Part shown: positions 8,761 through 14,805 of the stretch, in pieces
How positions within the stretch are numbered: position 1 is the first letter of the stretch
Layout of the letters: each line of letters starts with the position of its first letter
IMG/VR virus record: IMGVR_UViG_3300045999_005687
Location: 1-41,001 of that record
From: a virus
DNA length: 41,001 bases
Strand: one strand, 5' to 3'
Translations under genes and position numbers: made by a program
Notes under the pieces: generated by a model
The model's database searches: none
Told to the model about the DNA's origin: nothing
The model's input: the letters and a program-made list of their open reading frames with translations, nothing else

Positions 8761-8766
8761 GCTGCT

Positions 8767-8779
8767 GCCGGAAACCTAG
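8767..8779 (+). promoter_or_regulatory. GGVAACYTAG element
   Basis: GCCGGAAACCTAG, ending 27 bases before the GTG start at 8807, in an intergenic gap. Confidence 0.6.
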
Positions 8780-8806
8780 ACGCAACGCAGTGTCTCGTCG
8801 TTAGCC

Positions 8807-9574
8807 GTGCCTAACACCATCCGCATCAAACGCTCGACGGGCAGCAGCGCACCCGCGAGCCTGGCCAATGCGGAGCTGGCTTTTTCGGAGGGCAATGCGG
8901 TTCTGCACTACGGAACTGGCACTGGTGGTGCGGGCGGTAGTGCCACCAGCATCATCAAGATCGGCGGCGCCGGTGCGTTCGTCACGCTGGACACCGCTCA
9001 GACGATCAGCGGCAACAAGACATTTACAGGTACCGTCAACCTCAGTAGCGCCACGCTGAGCGGCAACACGACCTTCAGCAACAACCTCACCGTCACTGGT
9101 GATCTGACGGTCAACGGCACAACGACCACCATCAACAGCACCACGCTGGCTGTTGACGACAAAAACATCGTCCTAGGCGATGTCGCCAGTCCCACGGACA
9201 ACACAGCTGATGGTGGTGGCATCACGCTGAAGGGTGCGACCGATAAGACCTTCAGCTGGAGCAATGCCACCGACAGCTGGACATCCAGCGAGGACTTTGA
9301 CGTTGCCAGCGGCAAGGTCTACCGCGTCAACGGCACCACTGTTCTAAGCGGCAGCAGCCTCGGTACCGGCGTCACCGGCTCCAGCCTCACCAGCGTGGGC
9401 ACGCTGACCAGCGGCACCTGGAACGCCAACACCATCAGCGTGGCCTACGGCGGCACTGGCGTCACGACGTTGACGGGTCTGGTCAAGGCCAACGGCACCA
9501 GTGCCTTCAGTGCTGCTGTTGCAGGCACGGATTACCTGAGCCCCAGCTCTGAGATAGATGGAGGTTTTTATTGA
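8807..9574 (+). CDS. Tail fibre protein, repetitive beta-structural
   Basis: 255 residues beginning at GTG 8807 (MPNTIRIKRSTGSSAPASLA). The opening TIRIKRS.G...P..LA.AEL.F.EG is a recognisable N-terminal module of phage fibre proteins, shared in form with the next gene. The remainder is a Thr/Ser/Gly/Asn repeat stretch (FSNNLTVTGDLTVNGTTTT and similar), the usual look of trimeric beta-helical fibre shafts. It ends in YLSPSSEIDGGFY. Host-surface contact is inferred from position and composition. Confidence 0.8.
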   Translation: MPNTIRIKRSTGSSAPASLANAELAFSEGNAVLHYGTGTGGAGGSATSIIKIGGAGAFVTLDTAQTISGNKTFTGTVNLSSATLSGNTTFSNNLTVTGDLTVNGTTTTINSTTLAVDDKNIVLGDVASPTDNTADGGGITLKGATDKTFSWSNATDSWTSSEDFDVASGKVYRVNGTTVLSGSSLGTGVTGSSLTSVGTLTSGTWNANTISVAYGGTGVTTLTGLVKANGTSAFSAAVAGTDYLSPSSEIDGGFY

Positions 9575-9580
9575 TCTGTG

Positions 9581-9593
9581 GCCGGCAACTTAG
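9581..9593 (+). promoter_or_regulatory. GGVAACYTAG element
   Basis: GCCGGCAACTTAG, 33 bases before the ATG at 9627. The gap is also structured: GTGGCCG at 9578-9584 pairs with CGGCCAC at 9619-9625. Confidence 0.6.
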
Positions 9594-9626
9594 GTCGTCC
9601 GGCTAGATAGCCACCTGGACGGCCAC

Positions 9627-9851
9627 ATGGCTAACACGATCAAGCTCAAGAGTTCTGCAGTTGCTGGCAAGGTGCCAACCACCAGCGATCTGGAGTTGCG
9701 CGAGCTTGGCATCAATGTCTATGACGGCGCCATCTACATGAAGCGCAATCAGGGCAGTGATGAGATCGTGCGGATCGCTTTTGCGAACCAAGATTATGGG
9801 CTGATCACAGGTAGCGCCAGCGGGACGTTGGACTACGGCGCCCTCACCTAA
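9627..9851 (+). CDS. Short fibre protein, N-terminal attachment module
   Basis: 74 residues, MANTIKLKSSAVAGKVPTTS, followed by LELRELGINVYDGAIYMKR. This is the same module that opens the previous fibre (TI.LK.S...G..P....L..GEL..N..DG..Y.K), here as a stand-alone protein. Its stop overlaps the next start by one base, so it is probably translated together with the S74-terminated fibre and may form its base. Confidence 0.75.
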   Translation: MANTIKLKSSAVAGKVPTTSDLELRELGINVYDGAIYMKRNQGSDEIVRIAFANQDYGLITGSASGTLDYGALT

Positions 9852-10642
9852 TGGCCACCCAAGTACAGAACCGTCGCGGCACTACTGCTGAGCACAGCAC
9901 CTTCACGGGTGCCAACGGTGAGCTGACGGTTGACACCACAAAGCGGACCTTGGTGGTGCATGACGGCGCCACGGCAGGCGGTCGGCCACTGCTGCGTGAA
10001 GACCAAAGCAATCTGCCGACTAGCGCACCAACCACAGGCATTTACAACGCCTCAGGGTCATTAGCCATCAGCACTACTGCGGATGGGGCGAGTTCTCCGA
10101 CAGAGCGGATGAGGATTACGAACGGTGGGGATGTTCTAATTGGTCAACAAACAAACCCCGCAACTTCTCGCGTTGTTATTCAGGTCCAAACCGGCACAGC
10201 CAACGGTGTCAATGCTCAGATCACATCTAACACCGGCACGTCTTATCCGTGGTCTAACTACAACGCCTCTGGTACATACGTTGGCGGCATTACTTGCACC
10301 TCAACTGCAACCAGTTTCCCCACCAGCTCGGACTACCGACTGAAAACAAACATCCAGCCTCTCGCTGGCGCCATCAGTCTCGTGTCTCAACTCAAGCCAT
10401 CAACGTTTGAGTTCAACGAGAACCCCGGCGAAACCGTCCAAGGCTTCATCGCTCACGAGCTGCAAGAGGTTGTGCCACTTGCTGTCATCGGTGAAAAGGA
10501 TGCCGAAGACGCCAACGGCAACCCGGTCTATCAAGGTGTCGATGCTGCAAAGCTGGTGCCGCTGCTGACGGCTGCACTGCAGGAATCAATCGGTGAGATT
10601 GAATCACTGAAGGCTCGTGTTGCTGCTCTTGAAAGCGCTTAG
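9851..10642 (+). CDS. Tail fibre/spike with C-terminal peptidase S74 chaperone
   Basis: 263 residues. The N-terminus (VQNRRGTTAEHSTFTGANGE, then LTVDTTKRTLVVHDG) is the standard fibre attachment module. From about residue 155 the protein is an intramolecular chaperone of auto-processing endosialidase type (peptidase S74): TSSDYRLKTNI carries the Ser160-Asp161 cleavage point with Lys165 as the partner of the Ser/Lys dyad, followed by GFIAHELQEVVP and YQGVDAAKLVPLLTAAL, and a C-terminal coiled coil. The domain trimerises the fibre and then cleaves itself off. It ends the fibre block and is followed by a hairpin at 10661. Confidence 0.9.
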   Translation: MATQVQNRRGTTAEHSTFTGANGELTVDTTKRTLVVHDGATAGGRPLLREDQSNLPTSAPTTGIYNASGSLAISTTADGASSPTERMRITNGGDVLIGQQTNPATSRVVIQVQTGTANGVNAQITSNTGTSYPWSNYNASGTYVGGITCTSTATSFPTSSDYRLKTNIQPLAGAISLVSQLKPSTFEFNENPGETVQGFIAHELQEVVPLAVIGEKDAEDANGNPVYQGVDAAKLVPLLTAALQESIGEIESLKARVAALESA

Positions 10643-10660
10643 TCCCCTTCACTACTCACC

Positions 10661-10682
10661 GGGGAGTTAGCCATAACTCCCC
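10661..10682 (+). terminator. Perfect 9-bp hairpin after fibre operon
   Basis: GGGGAGTTA, loop GCCA, then TAACTCCCC forms a perfect 9-bp stem 18 bases after the fibre stop codon. It is followed by AAAACCC, not a T-run, so it could stabilise the 3' end or be a weak terminator. The left arm plus loop (GGGGAGTTAG) also looks like a degenerate late-gene element. Confidence 0.5.
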
Positions 10683-10717
10683 AAAACCCGTACATTTCAT
10701 CCGACACCACCAAGCCA

Positions 10718-11029
10718 ATGTCTGATCTCACCGTCACCTGGAACATCGCCAATCTTGAGCGGGAGACCGCTGATGGCTATGTCTACACCGCTCACTACAC
10801 CGTCGATGCACACGACGGCACCTACTCCGCTGGCGCCTATGGCTCCATTGGTTTTGAGCGCCCTGAGAACCTGATCCCCTATGCCGACCTCACCAAGGAG
10901 CAGGTGATTGAGTGGGTCAAGGAAGCCCTGGGCAGCGAGAAGGTGGTGGAGATTGGTCAAGCACTGCTGAACCAAATTGAGGAGCAACGTCAGCCCACTA
11001 AGGCCGCTGGGCTGCCCTGGGCTGCTTAG
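10718..11029 (+). CDS. Conserved phage protein, DUF7936-like
   Basis: 103 residues, MSDLTVTWNIANLERETADG, then YTAHYTVDAHDGTYSAGAYG, IPYADLTKEQVIEWVKEALG. This layout (TWNI..LER...DG.V..AHW...A.DG.Y....YG...F.......IPY..LT...V..WV) belongs to a small family common in marine and cyanobacterial phages; the domain number is from memory. The function is unknown. It is flanked by hairpins and probably forms its own transcription unit. Confidence 0.75.
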   Translation: MSDLTVTWNIANLERETADGYVYTAHYTVDAHDGTYSAGAYGSIGFERPENLIPYADLTKEQVIEWVKEALGSEKVVEIGQALLNQIEEQRQPTKAAGLPWAA

Positions 11030-11084
11030 TGCGTTGCTCTAGTCTGAGAGTGTTCCCGCTCTGCCTTTGGCATCGGGCTGCTCT

Positions 11085-11105
11085 GCCCAGCTTCGGCTGG
11101 GCTTT
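11085..11105 (+). terminator. Intrinsic terminator-like hairpin
   Basis: GCCCAGC, tetraloop TTCG, GCTGGGC (11085-11102), followed by only a short T-run (TTT then GCTG). It lies between the 10718 gene and the lysis genes. Efficiency is uncertain because the T-tract is short. Confidence 0.6.
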
Positions 11106-11118
11106 GCTGTTGCTGCAA

Positions 11119-11130
11119 CGGGCAACTTAG
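11119..11130 (+). promoter_or_regulatory. GGVAACYTAG element before lysis genes
   Basis: CGGGCAACTTAG, ending 20 bases before the ATG at 11151 and lying just after a terminator-like hairpin, as expected if the element starts a new transcription unit. Confidence 0.65.
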
Positions 11131-11150
11131 CCATAGCAGACCTGCTGGCT

Positions 11151-11324
11151 ATGACCCCAGAAGAACTCGCAGGCTTAGCCGTTGCGCTATTGGCTGGTAG
11201 TGAACTGCTGAGCTACATCCCTGGTGTTAAGGCCAACGGCTGGTTGCAGTTGATCATTGCAGCACTGCGCGGCATCGCTGCTGCAGCTCAAGCTGAGCAA
11301 AACAACAAAAAGCGTCGCCGCTGA
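11151..11324 (+). CDS. Small membrane protein, candidate holin
   Basis: 57 residues from the ATG at 11151 (MTPEELAGLAVALLAGSELL); an upstream in-frame start would place the late-gene element inside the gene. It has a hydrophobic segment around residues 7-25, a second amphipathic/hydrophobic segment around 33-46, and a strongly basic tail (NNKKRRR). Small size, hydrophobic helices, a charged C-terminus and a location just before the endolysin fit a holin, but no family motif is recognised. Confidence 0.6.
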   Translation: MTPEELAGLAVALLAGSELLSYIPGVKANGWLQLIIAALRGIAAAAQAEQNNKKRRR

Positions 11325-11326
11325 TC

Positions 11327-11569
11327 GTGGTTGAAGTCTTGGCCGCCGTCATTGGTGCTGTCGTTGGCATTGGTGCCAGCGGTATTGGCAATTTCATGCG
11401 AAAAGACGACGAGGCAGCCCGCGCTGTCATCCGCTTGACCGTGGCTGTCGAGCACATCGCCGGCGAGGTTTCTTTGCTGCGGCAGGAAATTAAGGACGAC
11501 CGGCAAGAGCTATTCCCAAGGCTCAACTCAATTGAGCAACGTCTCACTGTTCTGGAGACCAAGGTGTGA
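11327..11569 (+). CDS. Membrane-anchored coiled-coil protein (holin/antiholin-like)
   Basis: 80 residues beginning at GTG 11327. Residues 3-23 are a glycine-rich transmembrane helix (VLAAVIGAVVGIGASGIGNF). The rest is charged coiled coil (IAGEVSLLRQEIKDDRQELF). It overlaps the endolysin start by GTGA. This resembles haemolysin XhlA-type or spanin-like helpers in lysis cassettes with the membrane anchor at the N-terminus; the exact role is inferred from context. Confidence 0.65.
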   Translation: MVEVLAAVIGAVVGIGASGIGNFMRKDDEAARAVIRLTVAVEHIAGEVSLLRQEIKDDRQELFPRLNSIEQRLTVLETKV

Positions 11570-12747
11570 GCATAATCCAGCTCCGTCAAGCCGCCAAGCA
11601 CTACAAAGAACTGCCGCATCAGCTGGCAGCGTGGGATTGGCTGCAGGGTCATCTCACCGATCAAGTCATCAGTGAGTTTGCGGAGCTGTATCGCGCCGAC
11701 CCAAAACCAAAACCACCACTGCCGGCTCCATGGGTAGCGCCTGCACTCAAGATTATTCGTGAGTTTGAAGGCTGCAAGCTGGAGGCTTACAAGTGCCCGG
11801 CTGGTGTTTGGACTATTGGCTGGGGCACCACGCGGTTGATGGATGCTCCAGTGCGGGGCGGTGACAAGATCAGCCAAGCACTAGCTGATGAGCTGCTGCA
11901 GAACGAGGTTGAAAACCTCTTCGGGCCTGGTGTGCTGCATCTGTTGCCGCTGGCCAAGCAGTGGAAGCCAGAACAGGTCGCAGCCATCGTCAGCTTCTCC
12001 TACAACCTTGGCCTTGGCGCCTTGGAAGAAAGCACGCTGCGCAAGCGGCTATTGGCAGGAGAAGAGCCGTGCAAGGTCGTGAGGGAAGAGCTGCCGCGCT
12101 GGGTTCATGCCGGTGAAGCGGTGCTGGCTGGATTGGAGCGCCGCCGTGCAGCCGAGGTTGCTTTGTTCTGTGGTGAGCAACGCTTGCAGACGCCACCGCA
12201 GCAGAAGCCCAGTCAACCGCTGAAGGTGCCGTACTACAGCCAGCGGGATTCCACCGTGGCGGGACAGGCAAACCGCATGTGCTTCAGCTCTAGCTGCGCC
12301 ATGCTGCTGGCCTACTTGCGGCCGGGAAGTATTGGCGGTGCGGCAGCGGATGACCAATACCTCAAAACGGTCTTGCGCTTTGGTGACACCACGGATGTGA
12401 ATGCTCAGCTGAAAGCGTTGGCGCACTACGGCATCCGGGCCACTTTCCAGCAGAACGGCGGCTGGGATGACCTGCAACGGCAGATTGCTCGCAACGTGCC
12501 TGTGCCCTGCGGGTTTTTGCATCACGGCACTAGCAGTAAGCCTTCCGGTGGCGGCCATTGGCTCACTGTGATCGGTGTCACGACCGGTCACGTCATCGTC
12601 AATGATCCATTTGGTGAAATGGATGTAGTGCGCGGCACCTACATCAACAGCAAAGGTGCAGGGCTTGCCTACAGCAAAGCCAACTGGGGACCGCGTTGGC
12701 TTGTGGAAGGCACCCGTAGCGGTTGGTGCATCATCGCTGAGCCATGA
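11566..12747 (+). CDS. Bifunctional endolysin: GH24 lysozyme plus C39-like peptidase
   Basis: 393 residues, GTG start overlapping the upstream stop. Residues about 55-205 are a T4/P22-type lysozyme (GH24): Glu68 in REFEG, Thr83 in VWTIGWGTT, and FSYNLGLGAL. The usual Asp nine residues after the Glu is Cys77 (AYKCPAG); in T4 lysozyme the equivalent Cys substitution is, from memory, still active. Residues about 217-393 resemble a papain-like C39-family peptidase: Cys239 (ANRMCFSSSCAMLL), His331 (GGGHWLTVIG) and Asp347 (VIVNDPFGEMD). The two domains would cut the glycan and peptide parts of the host wall. It overlaps the next gene by ATGA. Confidence 0.9.
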   Translation: MSIIQLRQAAKHYKELPHQLAAWDWLQGHLTDQVISEFAELYRADPKPKPPLPAPWVAPALKIIREFEGCKLEAYKCPAGVWTIGWGTTRLMDAPVRGGDKISQALADELLQNEVENLFGPGVLHLLPLAKQWKPEQVAAIVSFSYNLGLGALEESTLRKRLLAGEEPCKVVREELPRWVHAGEAVLAGLERRRAAEVALFCGEQRLQTPPQQKPSQPLKVPYYSQRDSTVAGQANRMCFSSSCAMLLAYLRPGSIGGAAADDQYLKTVLRFGDTTDVNAQLKALAHYGIRATFQQNGGWDDLQRQIARNVPVPCGFLHHGTSSKPSGGGHWLTVIGVTTGHVIVNDPFGEMDVVRGTYINSKGAGLAYSKANWGPRWLVEGTRSGWCIIAEP

Positions 12748-12929
12748 GAGAACCGAACGTCAGCCGCCGGATTCAACCAGGCCTGTGGATCGTTGAACGG
12801 CCAACAACAGGGGTGAAGGTGTGGATGGCCATGGCTAATGGCATCACGTACATGAGCTACGACGAGGACAACACAAGGCTGTGGCTGAGCCGCGAGCTAG
12901 ATGATCCAGAGCCTCCAGCTGCTGCATAG
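12744..12929 (+). CDS. Small hypothetical protein at end of lysis cassette
   Basis: 61 residues, overlapping the endolysin stop by ATGA, so probably translated with it. The central part (GLWIVERPTTGVKVWMAMA, TYMSYDEDNTRLWLS) looks like a small beta-rich domain. No family is recognised. It is the last gene of the late + strand run before the structured leader. Confidence 0.7.
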   Translation: MREPNVSRRIQPGLWIVERPTTGVKVWMAMANGITYMSYDEDNTRLWLSRELDDPEPPAAA

Positions 12930-12981
12930 CTGACTGACGAAATTAGGCATCAATACCCATAGGCATTCGTGCACGTGCGTG

Positions 12982-13212
12982 TATAGTGGAGGAGTCGGAA
13001 GAGATGGGCAGCGCCCACCACCGGCAGCACCTGAGATTTACGACTCCCTGCCGCTGCTGCAGACCAGGGAGGAGGCAGAGCGGATCTCCTAGCCCTACGG
13101 GGCCTTGAACCTTGAAAACTGAATAGCTCGCGGGAGTCGTCCCGCTCCGGTGGTGGCCTTCACCCGGCACCCATGAGTCCCGCCGGGGGCTCAACCACCA
13201 ACCGGAGATCTC
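12982..13212 (+). promoter_or_regulatory. Highly structured leader RNA with rRNA-type boxA
   Basis: A possible -10 box TATAGT is at 12982-12987, with no clear -35. Then several perfect inverted repeats follow: GGAGTCG 12991-12997 with CGACTCC 13041-13047; TGGGC/GCCCA 13005-13017; CTCCCTG 13044-13050 with CAGGGAG 13065-13071, which competes with the first stem; GCCC-TACG-GGGC 13092-13103; GCGGGA/TCCCGC 13130-13145; and CTCCGGTGGTGG 13145-13156 with CCACCAACCGGAG 13195-13207. The last stem contains the ribosome site of the 13213 gene. The mutually exclusive stems suggest attenuation or translational control. This 283-base gap has no protein gene that I can support. Confidence 0.65.
13107..13125 (+). 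promoter_or_regulatory. Cyanobacterial rRNA-spacer-like boxA plus D4-like segment
   Basis: GAACCTTGAAAA at 13107-13118 followed by CTGAATA. In cyanobacterial 16S-23S spacers, as I recall them, the boxA antiterminator is GAACCTTGAAAA followed by CTGCATA, so this is a complete boxA and a one-mismatch D4. It is preceded four bases upstream by a cUACGg tetraloop hairpin (13092-13103) and followed by a 6-bp hairpin (13130-13145), a nut-like layout. Confidence 0.7.
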
Positions 13213-13410
13213 ATGGACGACATCACCCGCAATGCCCTCGCCCGCGAGGCCGAAACCGCAGCGTTAATCGCTGAGGTGGATGCTGCCTTTGAGGCGTGGA
13301 GCCGCTCCACCGAGCAGTTGCTCACGGTGGCCCAAAAGGCCATCGCGCTAGCTGACTCGATTGAGCACGATCTGGGCAACGCCCAGGCCGCGCTTGAAGA
13401 GTGGCTCTAA
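13213..13410 (+). CDS. Small helical protein under structured leader
   Basis: 65 residues, MDDITRNALAREAETAALIA, predicted almost entirely helical with heptad-like Ala/Leu spacing. The GGAG ribosome site (13204-13207) lies in the 3' arm of a 12-bp stem, so translation is probably gated by RNA structure. I recognise no family. A small regulatory or antitermination partner is conceivable given the boxA leader, but that is speculation. Confidence 0.65.
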   Translation: MDDITRNALAREAETAALIAEVDAAFEAWSRSTEQLLTVAQKAIALADSIEHDLGNAQAALEEWL

Positions 13411-13444
13411 GGGCATCGCCCCTTCGGGGGCATCACTCCTGGGG

Positions 13445-13507
13445 GTCTCCATTCCTGCCGGGCTGGCGCTGGAAGCGACGCGCCACCTGGCTCCCATTTC
13501 TGGAGAC
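13445..13507 (+). promoter_or_regulatory. RBS-sequestering stem before 13513 gene
   Basis: GTCTCCA (13445-13451) pairs perfectly with TGGAGAC (13501-13507). The right arm contains the GGAG ribosome site of the gene starting at 13513, and an inner GGCGC/GCGCC helix is possible. This repeats the architecture seen before the 13213 gene. A GCCCC-TTCG-GGGGC hairpin (13418-13431) precedes it. Confidence 0.55.
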
Positions 13508-13512
13508 CACCA

Positions 13513-13893
13513 ATGACCATGACTGTTCCCACCACGGCGCAAATCGCGCACGGCTTGGAGCGTGGCGCACGGATCGCCGCTCCGGCCATTGCGTTTGCGA
13601 TCACCTGCATCGTGCTGCTGGCTGAGCTGGCCTATGCACTGGGCCGCCTGACTGGTGAGGCTATCTATGCCCGCAATGAGCAGCTTGCCGCCTTCTGGCG
13701 CCACTTGTGGGTGCCTGCCGCTGTTGTCAAGACGCTGCCAAAGCGTCAGTCCAAAACCGCACCAGTCATGCACCCGCTGGCACTGCTGGCAAGTGAGCTA
13801 CAGAGCTGCACCAGTAGCGAAGTGCGCCGCATCACCGGCAGTCGGCGCCGCTGCAGCAAGGCTGAGCTGGTGGCTGCCTACGTAGCCGCCTGA
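13513..13893 (+). CDS. Single-pass membrane protein with C-terminal SAP/Rho-N-like helix pair
   Basis: 126 residues. Residues about 23-45 are hydrophobic (APAIAFAITCIVLLAELAYA), probably a membrane helix. The C-terminal 40 residues (LASELQSCTSSEVRRITG, CSKAELVAAY) have the L..EL...S..E.R..TG.....K.ELV..Y pattern of small SAP/Rho-N-like nucleic-acid-binding helix pairs. An 11-bp inverted repeat brackets the gene. No known family member comes to mind; membrane-tethered nucleic-acid binding is inference. Confidence 0.6.
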   Translation: MTMTVPTTAQIAHGLERGARIAAPAIAFAITCIVLLAELAYALGRLTGEAIYARNEQLAAFWRHLWVPAAVVKTLPKRQSKTAPVMHPLALLASELQSCTSSEVRRITGSRRRCSKAELVAAYVAA

Positions 13894-13972
13894 ACCCCAC
13901 CCCCAGGAGTGAGCCACACCATCAAGAGCTGTTGCTACGCGGGAGGACTGGCGTAACCAGCCTTTTGGAACA

Positions 13973-14404
13973 TCAGACAAGCCAGCCTGCAATTCCATGG
14001 AAGGCTAAATCCATCACACGGCCGATCTCGTACCGATACGGCTCTTGAGTGCCCTTCTGCACTGCCTTGAACAGCTCTTGCAGGCCGATGCTGCCGTACT
14101 GGTGGGCGATGCACCACGCGCAGTCACGCGTCTCCTCATCAAGCCGGCGGCGGGTTGTCGCCTTGGTGATCTCCAGCGGGTTTCGGCCATAGCCGTTGCC
14201 ATGGGGGTCTTTGAGAACGCCGCGCTCAGGTGCCCGCTGCCACCGCTCACCGTGCCAGTGGATCAAGGCAACCGCTTCATCCATGGTCATGCCAATGAAG
14301 GCAGAACGCGGCTTGCTGGTGGTCGTCGTCATCAGATCAGCTGTTGTTGTGGGCGGAGAGTTTGTCGTTGGACCAAGGCGGTCAGTGTTGGGCATCGCTT
14401 TCAT
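13973..14404 (-). CDS. Hypothetical protein with zinc/nuclease-like CAWC-H segment
   Basis: 143 residues from 14404 (ATGs at 14395 and 14332 are alternatives; the latter begins MTTTTSKPRSAFIG). The C-terminal half contains PLEITKATTRRRLDEETRDC and CAWCIAHQYGSIG, a Cys-x2-Cys near a His, but no complete known motif. It overlaps the upstream gene by 23 bases and is the last gene of the long minus-strand early/control operon. No function is assigned. Confidence 0.65.
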   Translation of the reverse strand: MKAMPNTDRLGPTTNSPPTTTADLMTTTTSKPRSAFIGMTMDEAVALIHWHGERWQRAPERGVLKDPHGNGYGRNPLEITKATTRRRLDEETRDCAWCIAHQYGSIGLQELFKAVQKGTQEPYRYEIGRVMDLAFHGIAGWLV

Positions 14405-14570
14405 TGCGGCAACCCTTAGCCACCATCAGACACTCGTGCAGGATTTCAGCCTGCCACTGCTGTGCGTGTTCTGTGCAGTAGCCAAGTCCACATACACGCC
14501 ATTTCATACCTTCTTCCGTTTCGACATACTCGATAGTCGGTTCTTCCAACGGAATACTTAGCCCAACCAT
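14382..14570 (-). CDS. Small hypothetical protein, Cys-containing
   Basis: 62 residues, MVGLSIPLEEPTIEYVETEE, then WRVCGLGYCTEHAQQWQAEI. The start codon abuts a late-gene-type element in the same orientation (14571-14583). The Cys and His pair (C...YC.EHAQ) could bind metal. It overlaps the downstream gene. The function is unknown. Confidence 0.65.
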   Translation of the reverse strand: MVGLSIPLEEPTIEYVETEEGMKWRVCGLGYCTEHAQQWQAEILHECLMVAKGCRNESDAQH

Positions 14571-14583
14571 CTAGGTTCCCGTT
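14571..14583 (-). promoter_or_regulatory. GGVAACYTAG element (minus strand)
   Basis: On the minus strand AACGGGAACCTAG ends directly at the ATG at 14570. It is one of few elements outside the virion region, and the zero spacing to the start codon argues against a simple -10 box for that gene. Confidence 0.5.
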
Positions 14584-14805
14584 ATGGCTTGGGGTGATTG
14601 GATGGTGCCCAAGCCAGGGCCAGAGCACCTACTTACCTTGGAGCGTCAGAAACGGGCAGTTGAGAGCTACGACCTAGCGCAGGCGCAAGAGATGCTGCTC
14701 AAGCTGTGCCAGCTTTCCATGCACCAAGATCTGATCATCCGAGGAGCTACGCGACGGATCGCAGAGCTTGAATGCAGTCTTGCCCTTGCAGACCGCCAAG
14801 CTTGA
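14584..14805 (+). CDS. Small conserved cyanophage-type helical protein
   Basis: 73 residues on the + strand, opposite to its neighbours, ending in QDLIIRGATRRIAELECSLA. Short proteins of the form P.PG.EHL......A........LL......QD.IIR.A.R.IAELE are familiar to me from picocyanobacterial phages; their function is unknown. It probably forms a coiled coil. It converges with, and overlaps by 59 bases, the 3' end of the sigma gene. Confidence 0.65.
   Translation: MAWGDWMVPKPGPEHLLTLERQKRAVESYDLAQAQEMLLKLCQLSMHQDLIIRGATRRIAELECSLALADRQA

Larger units (their letters stand above)
13435..13910. repeat. 11-bp inverted repeat bracketing the 13513 gene
   Basis: ACTCCTGGGGG at 13435-13445 and its exact complement CCCCCAGGAGT at 13900-13910 flank the gene. 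They could pair in the mRNA, bind a protein, or mark an inserted cassette. No target-site duplication was found. Confidence 0.5.

Noticed and set aside
12930-13212. tRNA or tmRNA gene in the structured leader
   Set aside because: No cloverleaf, no TTCRA loop and no CCA end; the rRNA resemblance is limited to the boxA segment.
13418-13431. GCCCC-TTCG-GGGGC hairpin as a terminator
   Set aside because: No T-run follows; it more likely belongs to the RNA structure before the 13513 gene.
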